The notes under the pieces: model-generated | Databases searched by the model: none | What the model was told of the DNA's origin: nothing | What the model saw: the letters and a program-made list of their open reading frames with translations, nothing else | Part shown: positions 5,994 through 11,932 of the stretch, piece after piece | How the letters are laid out: each line of letters opens with the position of its first letter | How positions within the stretch are numbered: the first letter of the stretch is position 1 | Made by a program: the position numbers and the translations under genes | NCBI GenBank assembly: GCA_028867095.1 | Contig: JAGWHA010000018.1 | Span: 1 to 11,932, forward strand | DNA length: 11,932 nt | Direction: 5' to 3' | DNA from: Microcaldota archaeon | Lineage (GTDB): Archaea; Micrarchaeota; Micrarchaeia; Micrarchaeales; CABMGC01

Positions 5994-6575
5994 TCAAGCG
6001 GCTAATTCGATAATCTTTATGAATTGCCTCAAAGAGACTGACTTGGAGAGGATTGCATCCTCATATTTTTTGTATTTCTTCACCATGCTAGTCTCGTCTA
6101 TTCTTATGGCGCCAACTATGTCATCGTATTTGCCATACTTCAAAACAGGATATTTTGTCAGGAAGACTGTCTCATCCACAACTAGAAGGTCATTTGGCTC
6201 AACGCCCTTAGGCCTCTTGATGGAGTTGAAGAGTTCTCTGTCCATCAAGTAAATTTTCTCACCCGCCTTCTCGTTTAGAAGGTAGACACCCAGTTCAAAT
6301 TTGAGATAATCGTTTAGCGGCAGGGTAACGACGTGAACTCTGACAAATGGGACTTTTCTTTTGCGCAGATCGGCCAGTTCTTTATGCCAGGCCTTCAACT
6401 CCTCATTTAACTCTCCCACTTTTATCTTGCCATGCTTTTTGTAAAGCTCGAACATTTTCCGCTCTGGTGGATAACCATACCAGTCAAGCAATTCGAGCTT
6501 GAATATCCTTTTTGTTGCAACAGCACTTGTTTGGTCTGCCTCTTTGAAGTACTCCCTTTTTGAAAGCATCTTCAT
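5994..6575 (-). CDS. DUF6879-like protein
   Basis: A 193-residue soluble protein that matches DUF6879, a domain of unknown function best known from actinobacteria, where it often sits beside XRE-type helix-turn-helix regulators. Matching elements, in order: FKLELLDWYGYPPE (residues 25-38; the family's FRLExxDxYxVPxE), a helical region, VPFVRVHVVTLPLNDYLKFE (75-94; the family's RVRVVxEPLxDYxRFE), NEKAGEKIYLMDR (101-113; AGExIxxxxR), NDLLVVDETVFLTKY (128-142; DFWLFDDxxVxxMxY) and a C-terminal helix with MVKKYKKYEDAIL (164-176). This covers essentially the whole domain, so the protein is DUF6879 alone. Function is not known for the family; regulation linked to DNA-binding partners has been proposed only by gene context. 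It starts 4 bases after the ileS stop and has no promoter of its own, so it is probably co-transcribed with ileS. Its base composition is more AT-rich than ileS, a possible sign of transfer. Confidence 0.75.
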   Translation of the reverse strand: MKMLSKREYFKEADQTSAVATKRIFKLELLDWYGYPPERKMFELYKKHGKIKVGELNEELKAWHKELADLRKRKVPFVRVHVVTLPLNDYLKFELGVYLLNEKAGEKIYLMDRELFNSIKRPKGVEPNDLLVVDETVFLTKYPVLKYGKYDDIVGAIRIDETSMVKKYKKYEDAILSKSVSLRQFIKIIELAA

Positions 6576-6579
6576 GGAA

Positions 6580-9500
6580 TCAGATTTTGGTTATCGAAAT
6601 CTTTACTATCTCCCCTTCTATGTCGAAGTCCTGCGACAGTCCCTGATTGCTCAATTCCGACTTCATCGAAGAGGCATTCAACTCCTTCTTTAGCTTCTGC
6701 AGGTTGTGGCCGATCGCATCTGCCATCTCGCCGCCTGCAAGGTATCCCAAGTGTATCCTATCCTGCTTTTTGAGGTTGAACTCCTTTCTCATCATCTGCA
6801 CCCTTCGCTCGAACTCCCTGATCAGCGCCTCCTGCCTGAGCTCCTTGTTGACTGTCTTATCCACGCTTACCCTTCCGTACTTGAAGCTTACCGCATCAGA
6901 CTCTTCCGCCTTCTGGACAATGTTGAAGTGCTCCGAAGTTATATCGAACGGACCATTTGAGGTGTGGAGTAAGTAGCTGCCGTGCTGCTCCACCGCCTTG
7001 CGAAGCTCATCGGAATTCGCACCCTTAAGCGCCTCTGCCACAGCGGAGGCATTCCCCTTGAATGAGGGACCTAGCTTTGCGAAGTTTGGCCTTATCTCCT
7101 CCTTCATTCCCTGCGCCATATTCAGGTTGAGCTTCTTGGTGTTTGTGTAGTCCTCCACTATGTTTGCGAGCCTCTGCAGGGAGTTGTATGCAGATTCGGT
7201 GTTGGCATCGACGGTCGCGCTTATTATCGGCCACCTAAGCCTTATCGCCGCCTTCTCTCTACTTGCGAGTATCGCTGTGATTGCGTCTGTTGCGATTGCA
7301 AAGTCGGCCTCAAGCTGCGGGTTTATCAGCTCCGCCTTGAACTTGGGCCATCTGTTCATGAAGATGCTCTGCTTCTCCTTGTAATTGGCAAGGTAAATCT
7401 TCTCTGCGGTGAACGGGCTTATCGGCGAAAGCAGCAGGAGCGTGTTGTAGAAGAGGTAATTTATCAGGTCGACTGTCGCCTTTGCCTTGCCCTTTGGCGC
7501 CTCGAGTATCTTCTTCTTGCCGATCTTTAGGTAGAACCTGCTCAGATCGTTGATCACAAAGGAGTTTACTGCGTTCACCAGCCTGTGCACCTCGTATCCG
7601 TCCATTCCCTCCGTCCCCTCTTTTATCACGCTGTTTAGCCTTGAGACAATCCATGCGTCCTCAGGATCCATCTTTGATGCGTTGCGCGGCTTCTTGACCT
7701 TCTTTGGGGCGTAGCCTATCGCGCTAGAGTAGTCGACAAGCAGGTTTGCTATGTTCCCGAGCATTATGAGCATCCCCTGCATCTCCTCTATCTCCTTGTG
7801 GGAGAACTTGAGGATCTCATATGAGATGTGGGAGAGGATAAAGGACCTAACCGCGTCTATCGAGTACTTGTTGATCAGTTCTTTGGCGGAAACGTAGTTG
7901 CCCTTGCTCTTGTGCATCGCCTCCCCCTTCTCGTCCACCACCCAACCGTGCATCACAACAGACTTGTAAGGCGCCTTGCCGTAAGCTGCGACGCCTGTTT
8001 TCATCATCGAGGCAAACCATCCTCTTATCTGGTCGGGCCCCTCGGTTATGAACTGCTTGGAGTAGGACTCCTTGAACTCCTCCTCTTCCATGCTCGCCGT
8101 GTGGGCAACGCCCGAGTCGTACCAGACATCAAAGACGTCCTTGACACGGTGCATCGAACTGGAGCACTTTGCGCACTTGAGCGCTATCTGGTCTATGAAC
8201 GGCTTGTGAAGGCTCTCCGAGGTGTACTCGATGCTCTTTCCCGACTCGGCCTTCAGCTCTCCAAACGATCCGATCGCCTTTGTCTCGCCGCACGAGTCGC
8301 ACACCCAGAGGGGTATTGGGATTCCCCAGTACCTCTGCCTGCTAATCACCCAGTCAGGGGCGAGCTGTATGCTTTCGACAAACCAGCCTTTGAGCTCCTT
8401 TGGGTACCAGAAGACCTTCTCTGACTGCTTTGTTATCTTCGCCTTGAGCTTGCTCACCTTTATGAACCACTGCTCCGTTGGGAGGTAGACCAGCTTCTCA
8501 TGGCACCTCCAGCAGTGTGGGTAGCTGTGGCGAATTGAGGATTTGCTGAGGAGCACATCGGCTTCCTTTAGATCTGCCTCGACCTCCCTGTTCGCCTCGT
8601 GTATCAGCGCCTTGCCCTCGTACTTGCCGGCATCTACGTTGTACTTCCCATCAAGGTCCACAATCGAGAGCAGCGGTATCTTGTTTGCCCTGGCGATCGC
8701 AAAGTCCTCGGGGCCGTATGCGGGAGCGATATGGATTATTCCTGTCCCGTCATCTAGGCTTACCATCTCCTCCGAGAAGATTACCTTGTGGTACTTCCTA
8801 GTCTCCTTTTGCCTCTTGATGTTTGCCTCAAGGGGATTTGTGTAGAATATCCCCTCAAGCTCCGATCCGTAGAATTCATCGATTATCGTTGGATGCGCCT
8901 CAAGAAGCTTTGTGATTGCATCTAGCCTGTTTTTTGCGAGTATCAGCTCCTTCTCATCTATCCTGGCCCTGACGTAGAGTGCCTTTGGGTTGACCGCTAC
9001 GGACATGTTTGCAGGAAGAGTCCAGGGAGTTGTGGTCCAGATCAGAAGGTATGAGGTTGCACCGATGTTTATCCTTGGCTTTGAGAGCTTATGGTTTATC
9101 TTGAATGCCACGTACATGGAAGGGTCTGTGTCCTCTTCCTCCTCGACCTCTGGCCCCTTTGCAAGGACCGTGCCGCAGTGGAGGCAGTAGGGCATCACCT
9201 GTATCGACTTGTAGACCAGCTTCTTGTCGTAGATCTTCTTGAACACCCTCCAGCTCTTGTCGATGTAGTCTGGTGTCGCCGGGATGTATGGCTTATCAAA
9301 GTCCATCCAAACGCCGTACCTCTTGAGATCAAGGCTCATGCCGCCAACGTAGCCCTTGTACGTCTCCATGCATGACTTGATGAAGTTGCCAACGCCGATA
9401 GGGCTCTCGATCTCCTTCTTGGACTTGATCTGCAAGTGCTTCTCTACTTTGTTCTCGATCGGCAGTCCGTGCACATCGAATCCCGCGCGGTCGGTTACGC

Positions 9501-9717
9501 TAAATCCCTGCATCCTCTTGTAGCGCAGAAGCGCGTCCTTTCTCGCGTATGCCCTTACATGCCCCATGTGCAGCTCTCCGTTCGCATATGGCGGCCCCTC
9601 AAGGAAAAAGAACTTCTTTTTCCCCTTGTTTGCCTCGTTTATCTTCTCCCTTGTGTTGTTCTCCTTCCAGTAACGGAGCATCTCCTCCTCTGTCTTGAAC
9701 AACTCAACATTATGCAT
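6580..9717 (-). CDS. ileS: Isoleucyl-tRNA synthetase
   Basis: A 1045-residue class Ia synthetase that charges tRNA(Ile) with isoleucine, using ATP, in the cytoplasm. The catalytic HIGH motif is HMGH at residues 50-53, within PYANGELHMGH. The CP1 editing domain that removes mischarged Val carries WTTTPWTLPAN (227-237) and GTGIIHIAPAYGPEDF (324-339). The Rossmann part continues with WYDSG (532-536) and EGPDQIRGWF (559-568). The KMSKS loop reads AMHKS (600-604): the first Lys is Ala, the second, catalytically important Lys603 is kept. Cys pairs at 178/181, 402/405, 473/476 and 515/518 suggest zinc-binding knuckles in the insertions. The C-terminal third is the anticodon-binding helical domain plus the extra domain of archaeal and eukaryal-type IleRS, so the length is normal. 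The leader is about 24 bases from a TATA box shared with the divergent gene at 9800. Confidence 0.97.
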   Translation of the reverse strand: MHNVELFKTEEEMLRYWKENNTREKINEANKGKKKFFFLEGPPYANGELHMGHVRAYARKDALLRYKRMQGFSVTDRAGFDVHGLPIENKVEKHLQIKSKKEIESPIGVGNFIKSCMETYKGYVGGMSLDLKRYGVWMDFDKPYIPATPDYIDKSWRVFKKIYDKKLVYKSIQVMPYCLHCGTVLAKGPEVEEEEDTDPSMYVAFKINHKLSKPRINIGATSYLLIWTTTPWTLPANMSVAVNPKALYVRARIDEKELILAKNRLDAITKLLEAHPTIIDEFYGSELEGIFYTNPLEANIKRQKETRKYHKVIFSEEMVSLDDGTGIIHIAPAYGPEDFAIARANKIPLLSIVDLDGKYNVDAGKYEGKALIHEANREVEADLKEADVLLSKSSIRHSYPHCWRCHEKLVYLPTEQWFIKVSKLKAKITKQSEKVFWYPKELKGWFVESIQLAPDWVISRQRYWGIPIPLWVCDSCGETKAIGSFGELKAESGKSIEYTSESLHKPFIDQIALKCAKCSSSMHRVKDVFDVWYDSGVAHTASMEEEEFKESYSKQFITEGPDQIRGWFASMMKTGVAAYGKAPYKSVVMHGWVVDEKGEAMHKSKGNYVSAKELINKYSIDAVRSFILSHISYEILKFSHKEIEEMQGMLIMLGNIANLLVDYSSAIGYAPKKVKKPRNASKMDPEDAWIVSRLNSVIKEGTEGMDGYEVHRLVNAVNSFVINDLSRFYLKIGKKKILEAPKGKAKATVDLINYLFYNTLLLLSPISPFTAEKIYLANYKEKQSIFMNRWPKFKAELINPQLEADFAIATDAITAILASREKAAIRLRWPIISATVDANTESAYNSLQRLANIVEDYTNTKKLNLNMAQGMKEEIRPNFAKLGPSFKGNASAVAEALKGANSDELRKAVEQHGSYLLHTSNGPFDITSEHFNIVQKAEESDAVSFKYGRVSVDKTVNKELRQEALIREFERRVQMMRKEFNLKKQDRIHLGYLAGGEMADAIGHNLQKLKKELNASSMKSELSNQGLSQDFDIEGEIVKISITKI

Positions 9718-9761
9718 CAGAAATCAACCGGCTTGGGATAACTTCAATTTCTCTGTAAGCT

Positions 9762-9771
9762 CTTATAAATA
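9762..9771. promoter_or_regulatory. Shared divergent TATA box (ileS / CDP-alcohol transferase)
   Basis: CTTATAAATA (plus) or TATTTATAAG (minus) is the only good TATA box in the 82-base gap between ileS (start 9717) and the plus-strand gene at 9800. It would give ileS a leader of about 24 bases and the other gene a leader of about 8 bases. Because the box is nearly symmetric, one site may serve both directions. Confidence 0.5.
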
Positions 9772-9799
9772 TTGTGTAGGGAATAATAATGATGGTTTC

Positions 9800-10336
9800 A
9801 TGAGGATAGCAGACGCGGCGACGCTCTTTAGGACGTTGCTTGTTTTCGTTGTGGCGTACATGATATTTGTGAGGTACGACGCGCTTACCACGATAGTTGT
9901 AATCGTGATAATGTTCCTTCTTGACGCGGTTGATGGAAAGCTTGCTCGCTTCGACAAGGGCAAGTCCAAGTTCGGGCCTAGGCTTGACGTTGCGGGCGAC
10001 CGAGTCACGGAGTACGTGTTCTGGATAGTCTTCGTTGTGCTGAACGTCGTTCCTCTCTTTGTTCTATTCATAATAGTGATGAGGCACTCCTTCGTTGATG
10101 CGTTCATGGCGAGCAAGGGGACCTCCTCAAAGATGAAGACGGGCTTTGCGCGTCAGATCTACGCATCCGACCTCTTCAGGGGAGGGATAGGCGTTGCAAA
10201 GGCGGTTGTGTTCTCCTACCTCGCGCTTGTCTACATAGCAGGATGGAACGCACAGATAGGCAATTTGCTCATCGCCTTCCTCGTGCTCTACATCCTGGTC
10301 AGGGGAGCTGCTGAGATATACGAAAGCACGGTATAG
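9800..10336 (+). CDS. CDP-alcohol phosphatidyltransferase (archaeal phospholipid head-group enzyme)
   Basis: A 178-residue membrane enzyme with five to six helices. It holds the full family motif D-x2-DG-x2-AR-x8-G-x3-D-x3-D at residues 42-67: Asp42, Asp45-Gly46, Ala49-Arg50, Gly59, Asp63, Asp67. These acidic residues bind metal and the CDP-activated lipid, and the enzyme swaps CMP for an alcohol head group. In archaea the lipid is CDP-archaeol and the acceptor serine, glycerol-3-phosphate or inositol phosphate; the sequence alone does not say which. The frame stays open upstream to 9695, but that start would lie inside ileS and before the TATA box, so ATG 9800 is used. Its stop overlaps the ribosome binding site of the next gene, a phosphomannomutase-like HAD protein, so the two are made together, hinting at a sugar- or inositol-phosphate-linked membrane lipid. 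Confidence 0.9.
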   Translation: MRIADAATLFRTLLVFVVAYMIFVRYDALTTIVVIVIMFLLDAVDGKLARFDKGKSKFGPRLDVAGDRVTEYVFWIVFVVLNVVPLFVLFIIVMRHSFVDAFMASKGTSSKMKTGFARQIYASDLFRGGIGVAKAVVFSYLALVYIAGWNAQIGNLLIAFLVLYILVRGAAEIYESTV

Positions 10337-10341
10337 TGATC
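10335..10341 (+). promoter_or_regulatory. Ribosome binding site AGTGATC overlapping the upstream stop
   Basis: AGTGATC pairs well with the 3' end of archaeal 16S rRNA and overlaps the TAG stop (10334-10336) of the CDP-alcohol transferase gene. It fixes ATG 10344 as the start of the next gene and points to translational coupling. Confidence 0.6.
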
Positions 10342-10343
10342 TG

Positions 10344-11117
10344 ATGGTTGATTTTAGGTCAAAGAAGATTGTGATAGCAGACCTTGACGGGACTCTTGCT
10401 CCGAGCAAGAGCAAGATGGACAAGGAGATGTCGGATCTTATAATCGAGCTTCTTCAGTACAAGGACTTCGCGGTCATAAGCGGCGGAAGGTACGAGCAAT
10501 TCGAAAAACAGTTCGTAAGCGGGCTTGAGTATAGGCCGGAACGCTTCTCAAGGCTATATCTGCTGCCCACCTGCGCAACCTCATTCTACAGATTCGAGAA
10601 CGGAAAGTGGAGGAATGTCTATGCTGAGAACCTTGGCGAGGATCAAAAGATAAGGATAATCAGGGCATTCGAGACGGCCCTTAGGGAGGCGGGATACCAA
10701 AAACCAGAGAAGGTCTACGGACAGCTAATCGAGGATCGCGGGAGCCAGATAACTTTCTCCGCGACCGGCCAGGAGAGCCCGCTTGAGGTCAAGCAAAAAT
10801 GGGATCCGGACCAAAAGAAGAGATTGCTAATCAAGAGCTACCTGGACAAGATCATACCCGAGTTTGAGGTGAGGATTGGGGGCACGACATCGATTGATGT
10901 GACAAAGAAGGGAATAGATAAGGCATACGGAATAAGAAAGATCGAGAGCTACTTTGGATACAAGATAGCTGAGATGGTCTTCCTTGGCGACGCGCTCTTT
11001 GAGGGGGGCAACGACTATCCAGTAAAGAATGTTGGAGTCGATTCGATAGAGGTTTCCGGACCTGAAGAGACCAAGAAAATAATCAGGGAGATAATCGCCC
11101 AATCGAGTGATCAGTAG
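10344..11117 (+). CDS. HAD-IIB phosphatase, eukaryotic-type phosphomannomutase-like
   Basis: A 257-residue HAD-superfamily protein whose four core motifs are complete: DLDGT (residues 13-17, nucleophile Asp13 and acid/base Asp15), VISGG (44-48, Ser46), Lys193 in GIDKAYGI, and FLGDALFEGGNDYPV (213-227). The cap region carries IEDRGSQITFSATGQ (129-143), equivalent to the EFRNGMLN-x-SPIGR segment of eukaryotic PMM, and GGTTSIDVTKKGIDK (179-193), equivalent to GGQISFDVFPDGWDK. It therefore most likely interconverts mannose-6-phosphate and mannose-1-phosphate, feeding GDP-mannose for glycans or glycolipids; a plain sugar-phosphate phosphatase is the alternative. Most archaea use the unrelated ManB/GlmM-type mutase instead. 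Length is normal for PMM. It is coupled to the CDP-alcohol transferase gene by an overlapping ribosome binding site, and its end overlaps the convergent gene by 7 bases. Confidence 0.85.
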   Translation: MVDFRSKKIVIADLDGTLAPSKSKMDKEMSDLIIELLQYKDFAVISGGRYEQFEKQFVSGLEYRPERFSRLYLLPTCATSFYRFENGKWRNVYAENLGEDQKIRIIRAFETALREAGYQKPEKVYGQLIEDRGSQITFSATGQESPLEVKQKWDPDQKKRLLIKSYLDKIIPEFEVRIGGTTSIDVTKKGIDKAYGIRKIESYFGYKIAEMVFLGDALFEGGNDYPVKNVGVDSIEVSGPEETKKIIREIIAQSSDQ

Positions 11118-11395
11118 TAGTTAGGGACAGTCCTCCTTTTTGCATCGCGGATTATATTCATAAGCTCCTTTATCCTCGCCTTGTGTGGTGCAGCCTTGGC
11201 TTCTAGATCCTTGATCTCCTCCTTTGGAGAGCGGGAGGTGCTCAGGAAATGCCCGTTTTGGATGTCCTCCTTCCTCATGTTTATCTTGCGGAGCGCCTCA
11301 GTCTCTACGGTGTGCATGTTCTGAAGGTCTATCGCCTCGCGCACGCTAATCTTGTGCTGAAGCTTGAGCCGGTCTATGGTCTTCTCAAAGTCCAT
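11111..11395 (-). CDS. Small charged helical protein A (tandem paralog)
   Basis: A 94-residue protein, helical and highly charged, with no membrane segment, signal peptide or Cys pairs. I do not recognise a family. Its first 41 residues align without further gaps (offset of one) to protein B just upstream: both share I7, L10, KISV-x-E (residues 15-20), Asn26, Ala34, IN (38-39) and Arg41; the C-terminal helices also share K-x-E and I-K-x-L. The frame is open up to a TTG at 11464, but a perfect TATA palindrome at 11416-11425 lies 25 bases before ATG 11395, so this is the start, on a leaderless mRNA. The chorismate-mutase-like look (a helix starting MDxxxxIxxL, then KISVxEA) is noted but key residues are not evident, so no function is claimed. 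It overlaps the convergent HAD gene by 7 bases. Confidence 0.72.
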   Translation of the reverse strand: MDFEKTIDRLKLQHKISVREAIDLQNMHTVETEALRKINMRKEDIQNGHFLSTSRSPKEEIKDLEAKAAPHKARIKELMNIIRDAKRRTVPNYY

Positions 11396-11415
11396 AATTT
11401 GGATGTATTTTCCGA

Positions 11416-11425
11416 CTTTATAAAG
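11416..11425 (-). promoter_or_regulatory. TATA box of small protein A (leaderless start)
   Basis: CTTTATAAAG is a perfect 10-base palindrome centred 25 bases before ATG 11395. It is the best TATA match in the window and decides the start of the gene. Confidence 0.6.
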
Positions 11426-11466
11426 TTGCTCTGCAAATTCGTATGCTGCGAAATTTAGCAGCAAAA

Positions 11467-11721
11467 TTAGCCCTTCCTTATGCTCGGTGCCAGCTCCTCG
11501 TGAAGGGACCTTGCCAGGCCCTTGATCTGCTCGTTCTTCTGCTCGAGAGCCTTTACCAGTTCCCTGCGCTCCTGCTTGTCATCGCTCGTCTCAAGCCTCC
11601 TGTTTATCTCAGTGGCAGCGTCTCGCAGCTTCCAGTAGTCGTTTGTTATTTTCGTACCTTCGTCAACCGAGATTTTCTTTTCCTTGACGAGCAGAGCTAT
11701 GTTCCTCACAAATGTATCCAT
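11467..11721 (-). CDS. Small charged helical protein B (tandem paralog)
   Basis: An 84-residue highly charged protein, predicted to be two or three long helices, with no membrane segment or Cys. It looks like a diverged copy of protein A, which begins about 70 bases downstream: shared positions include I8, L11, KISV-x-E (residues 16-21), Asn27, Ala35, IN (39-40) and Arg42; protein B lacks about nine residues of the loop between the helices. The second half carries KQERRELVKALEQKNEQIKG (residues 50-69), a likely coiled-coil helix. The frame continues open upstream past the window edge, but that region encodes a transposase-like C-terminus in another frame, so ATG 11721 is chosen; AGGGG about 8 bases before it may be a weak ribosome binding site. 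Function unknown; the pair could be partners in a helical complex. Confidence 0.7.
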   Translation of the reverse strand: MDTFVRNIALLVKEKKISVDEGTKITNDYWKLRDAATEINRRLETSDDKQERRELVKALEQKNEQIKGLARSLHEELAPSIRKG

Positions 11722-11759
11722 CTTATGCCCCTGCAACAGATAACTATACAAAAATGTTT

Positions 11760-11932
11760 CTAATTTATAAACATTTCCCAAAATTCGTATAGTAGAAATC
11801 CTCTGATTACGACGAAAGTCACCATTTGCAGGTATCGGTGTACGTTGTAAACAATGTCTATAATTTTTAGCTCCTTTTTGCGCATGTACCACAATCTGCT
11901 CCGTAACTCGTCTCCAAACTTTCTTTTCTGCA
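11760..11932 (-). CDS. C-terminus of a probable DDE transposase, 5' part beyond the right edge
   Basis: An open frame enters at the right edge and ends at TAG 11760-11762 after 56 residues. It contains KRKFGDELRSRLWYMRKKEL followed by KIIDIVYNVHRYL. In DDE transposases of the IS4/IS5/DDE_Tnp_1 type, the last catalytic Glu is followed by a helix of the form F-x2-x-KR-x-FG-x2-x-R-S/A, then a helix with x-ELx-K-x3-YN-x3, which fits well. The catalytic residues would lie beyond the edge. The region is more AT-rich than the flanking genes, as expected of a mobile element. Whether the element is intact, and where its terminal repeat lies, cannot be seen; it should end between here and gene B at 11721. 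A relic is possible. Confidence 0.5.
   Translation of the reverse strand, partial: QKRKFGDELRSRLWYMRKKELKIIDIVYNVHRYLQMVTFVVIRGFLLYEFWEMFIN
11763..11771 (-). promoter_or_regulatory. Candidate TATA box of small protein B, inside the transposase end
   Basis: ATTTATAAA lies 42-50 bases before ATG 11721, giving a leader of about 20 bases. It overlaps the last codons of the transposase-like frame, so an inserted element may have supplied the promoter. A weaker candidate, GTATAGTTATC near 11739-11749, is about 23 bases before the ATG. Confidence 0.35.

Noticed and set aside
7828..8424. Open frame of 198 codons on the plus strand inside ileS.
   Set aside because: It is antisense to a catalytic part of ileS, whose motifs are all intact. 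The frame has no recognisable domain and no promoter or ribosome binding site.
9695..9799. Upstream extension of the CDP-alcohol transferase gene.
   Set aside because: The extension would begin within ileS and before the only TATA box, and it has no family similarity.
11137..11141. Run of five T after the HAD gene as an archaeal terminator.
   Set aside because: The run is short, isolated, and lies within the coding sequence of small protein A; it cannot be told from chance.
11111..11395. Small protein A as an AroH-like chorismate mutase.
   Set aside because: The helix with KISVxEA is suggestive, but the Arg and Lys/Glu residues needed to bind chorismate are not visible at the right places.
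11722..11892. Upstream extension of small protein B (57 extra residues).
   Set aside because: The same bases encode a transposase-like C-terminus in another frame, the codon use is unlike the neighbours, and ATG 11721 gives the best match to protein A.
1..11932. tRNA genes, rRNA genes or CRISPR arrays.
   Set aside because: Reading both strands showed no cloverleaf-like T-arm GTTCRANNC consensus in a suitable setting and no regularly spaced direct repeats.

Overview
The window reads as chromosomal DNA of an archaeon, probably of the small-genome DPANN type (inference from gene content; no rRNA or marker gene is present to place it). The evidence is an archaeal-type Glu-tRNA(Gln) amidotransferase subunit D (GatD), a long archaeal/eukaryal-style isoleucyl-tRNA synthetase, a secreted protein with an S-layer-like domain and Thr-rich linkers, an archaeal CDP-alcohol phosphatidyltransferase, heavy use of AGG/AGA (Arg) and ATA (Ile) codons, and promoters that look like archaeal TATA boxes about 25 bases before the start codon (leaderless mRNAs).

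Layout. Left block, all on the minus strand (1-4090), read from right to left: a secreted S-layer-like protein, gatD, a 152-residue orphan, a ZIP-family metal transporter, and a NUDIX hydrolase cut by the left edge. Most have their own TATA box; the NUDIX gene follows the transporter by 8 bases and is probably co-transcribed. Middle block on the plus strand (4182-5964): a six-helix membrane protein with a faint resemblance to lycopene-cyclase domains, a tiny Cys-rich zinc-binding protein, an Ap4A-hydrolase-like NUDIX protein and a helical orphan. Then on the minus strand (5994-9717) ileS is followed after 4 bases by a protein matching the bacterial domain of unknown function DUF6879. Divergent from ileS, on the plus strand (9800-11117), a CDP-alcohol phosphatidyltransferase is coupled to a eukaryotic-type phosphomannomutase/HAD protein. 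The right end (11111-11932, minus strand) carries two small tandem genes that look like diverged copies of each other, then an AT-rich edge holding the C-terminus of what looks like a DDE transposase.

The genes fall into housekeeping translation (gatD, ileS), cell envelope and lipid/sugar precursor functions (S-layer-like protein, CDP-alcohol transferase, PMM), nucleotide clean-up (two NUDIX proteins), metal transport (ZIP), and a set of unknowns. I see no CRISPR array, tRNA, rRNA or clear defence system. There is no stretch of over 300 bases without a gene. The most unusual items are the archaeal DUF6879-like protein directly behind ileS, the tandem small paralogs next to a mobile-element remnant, the zinc-binding mini-protein beside the NUDIX gene, and the modular S-layer-like protein.
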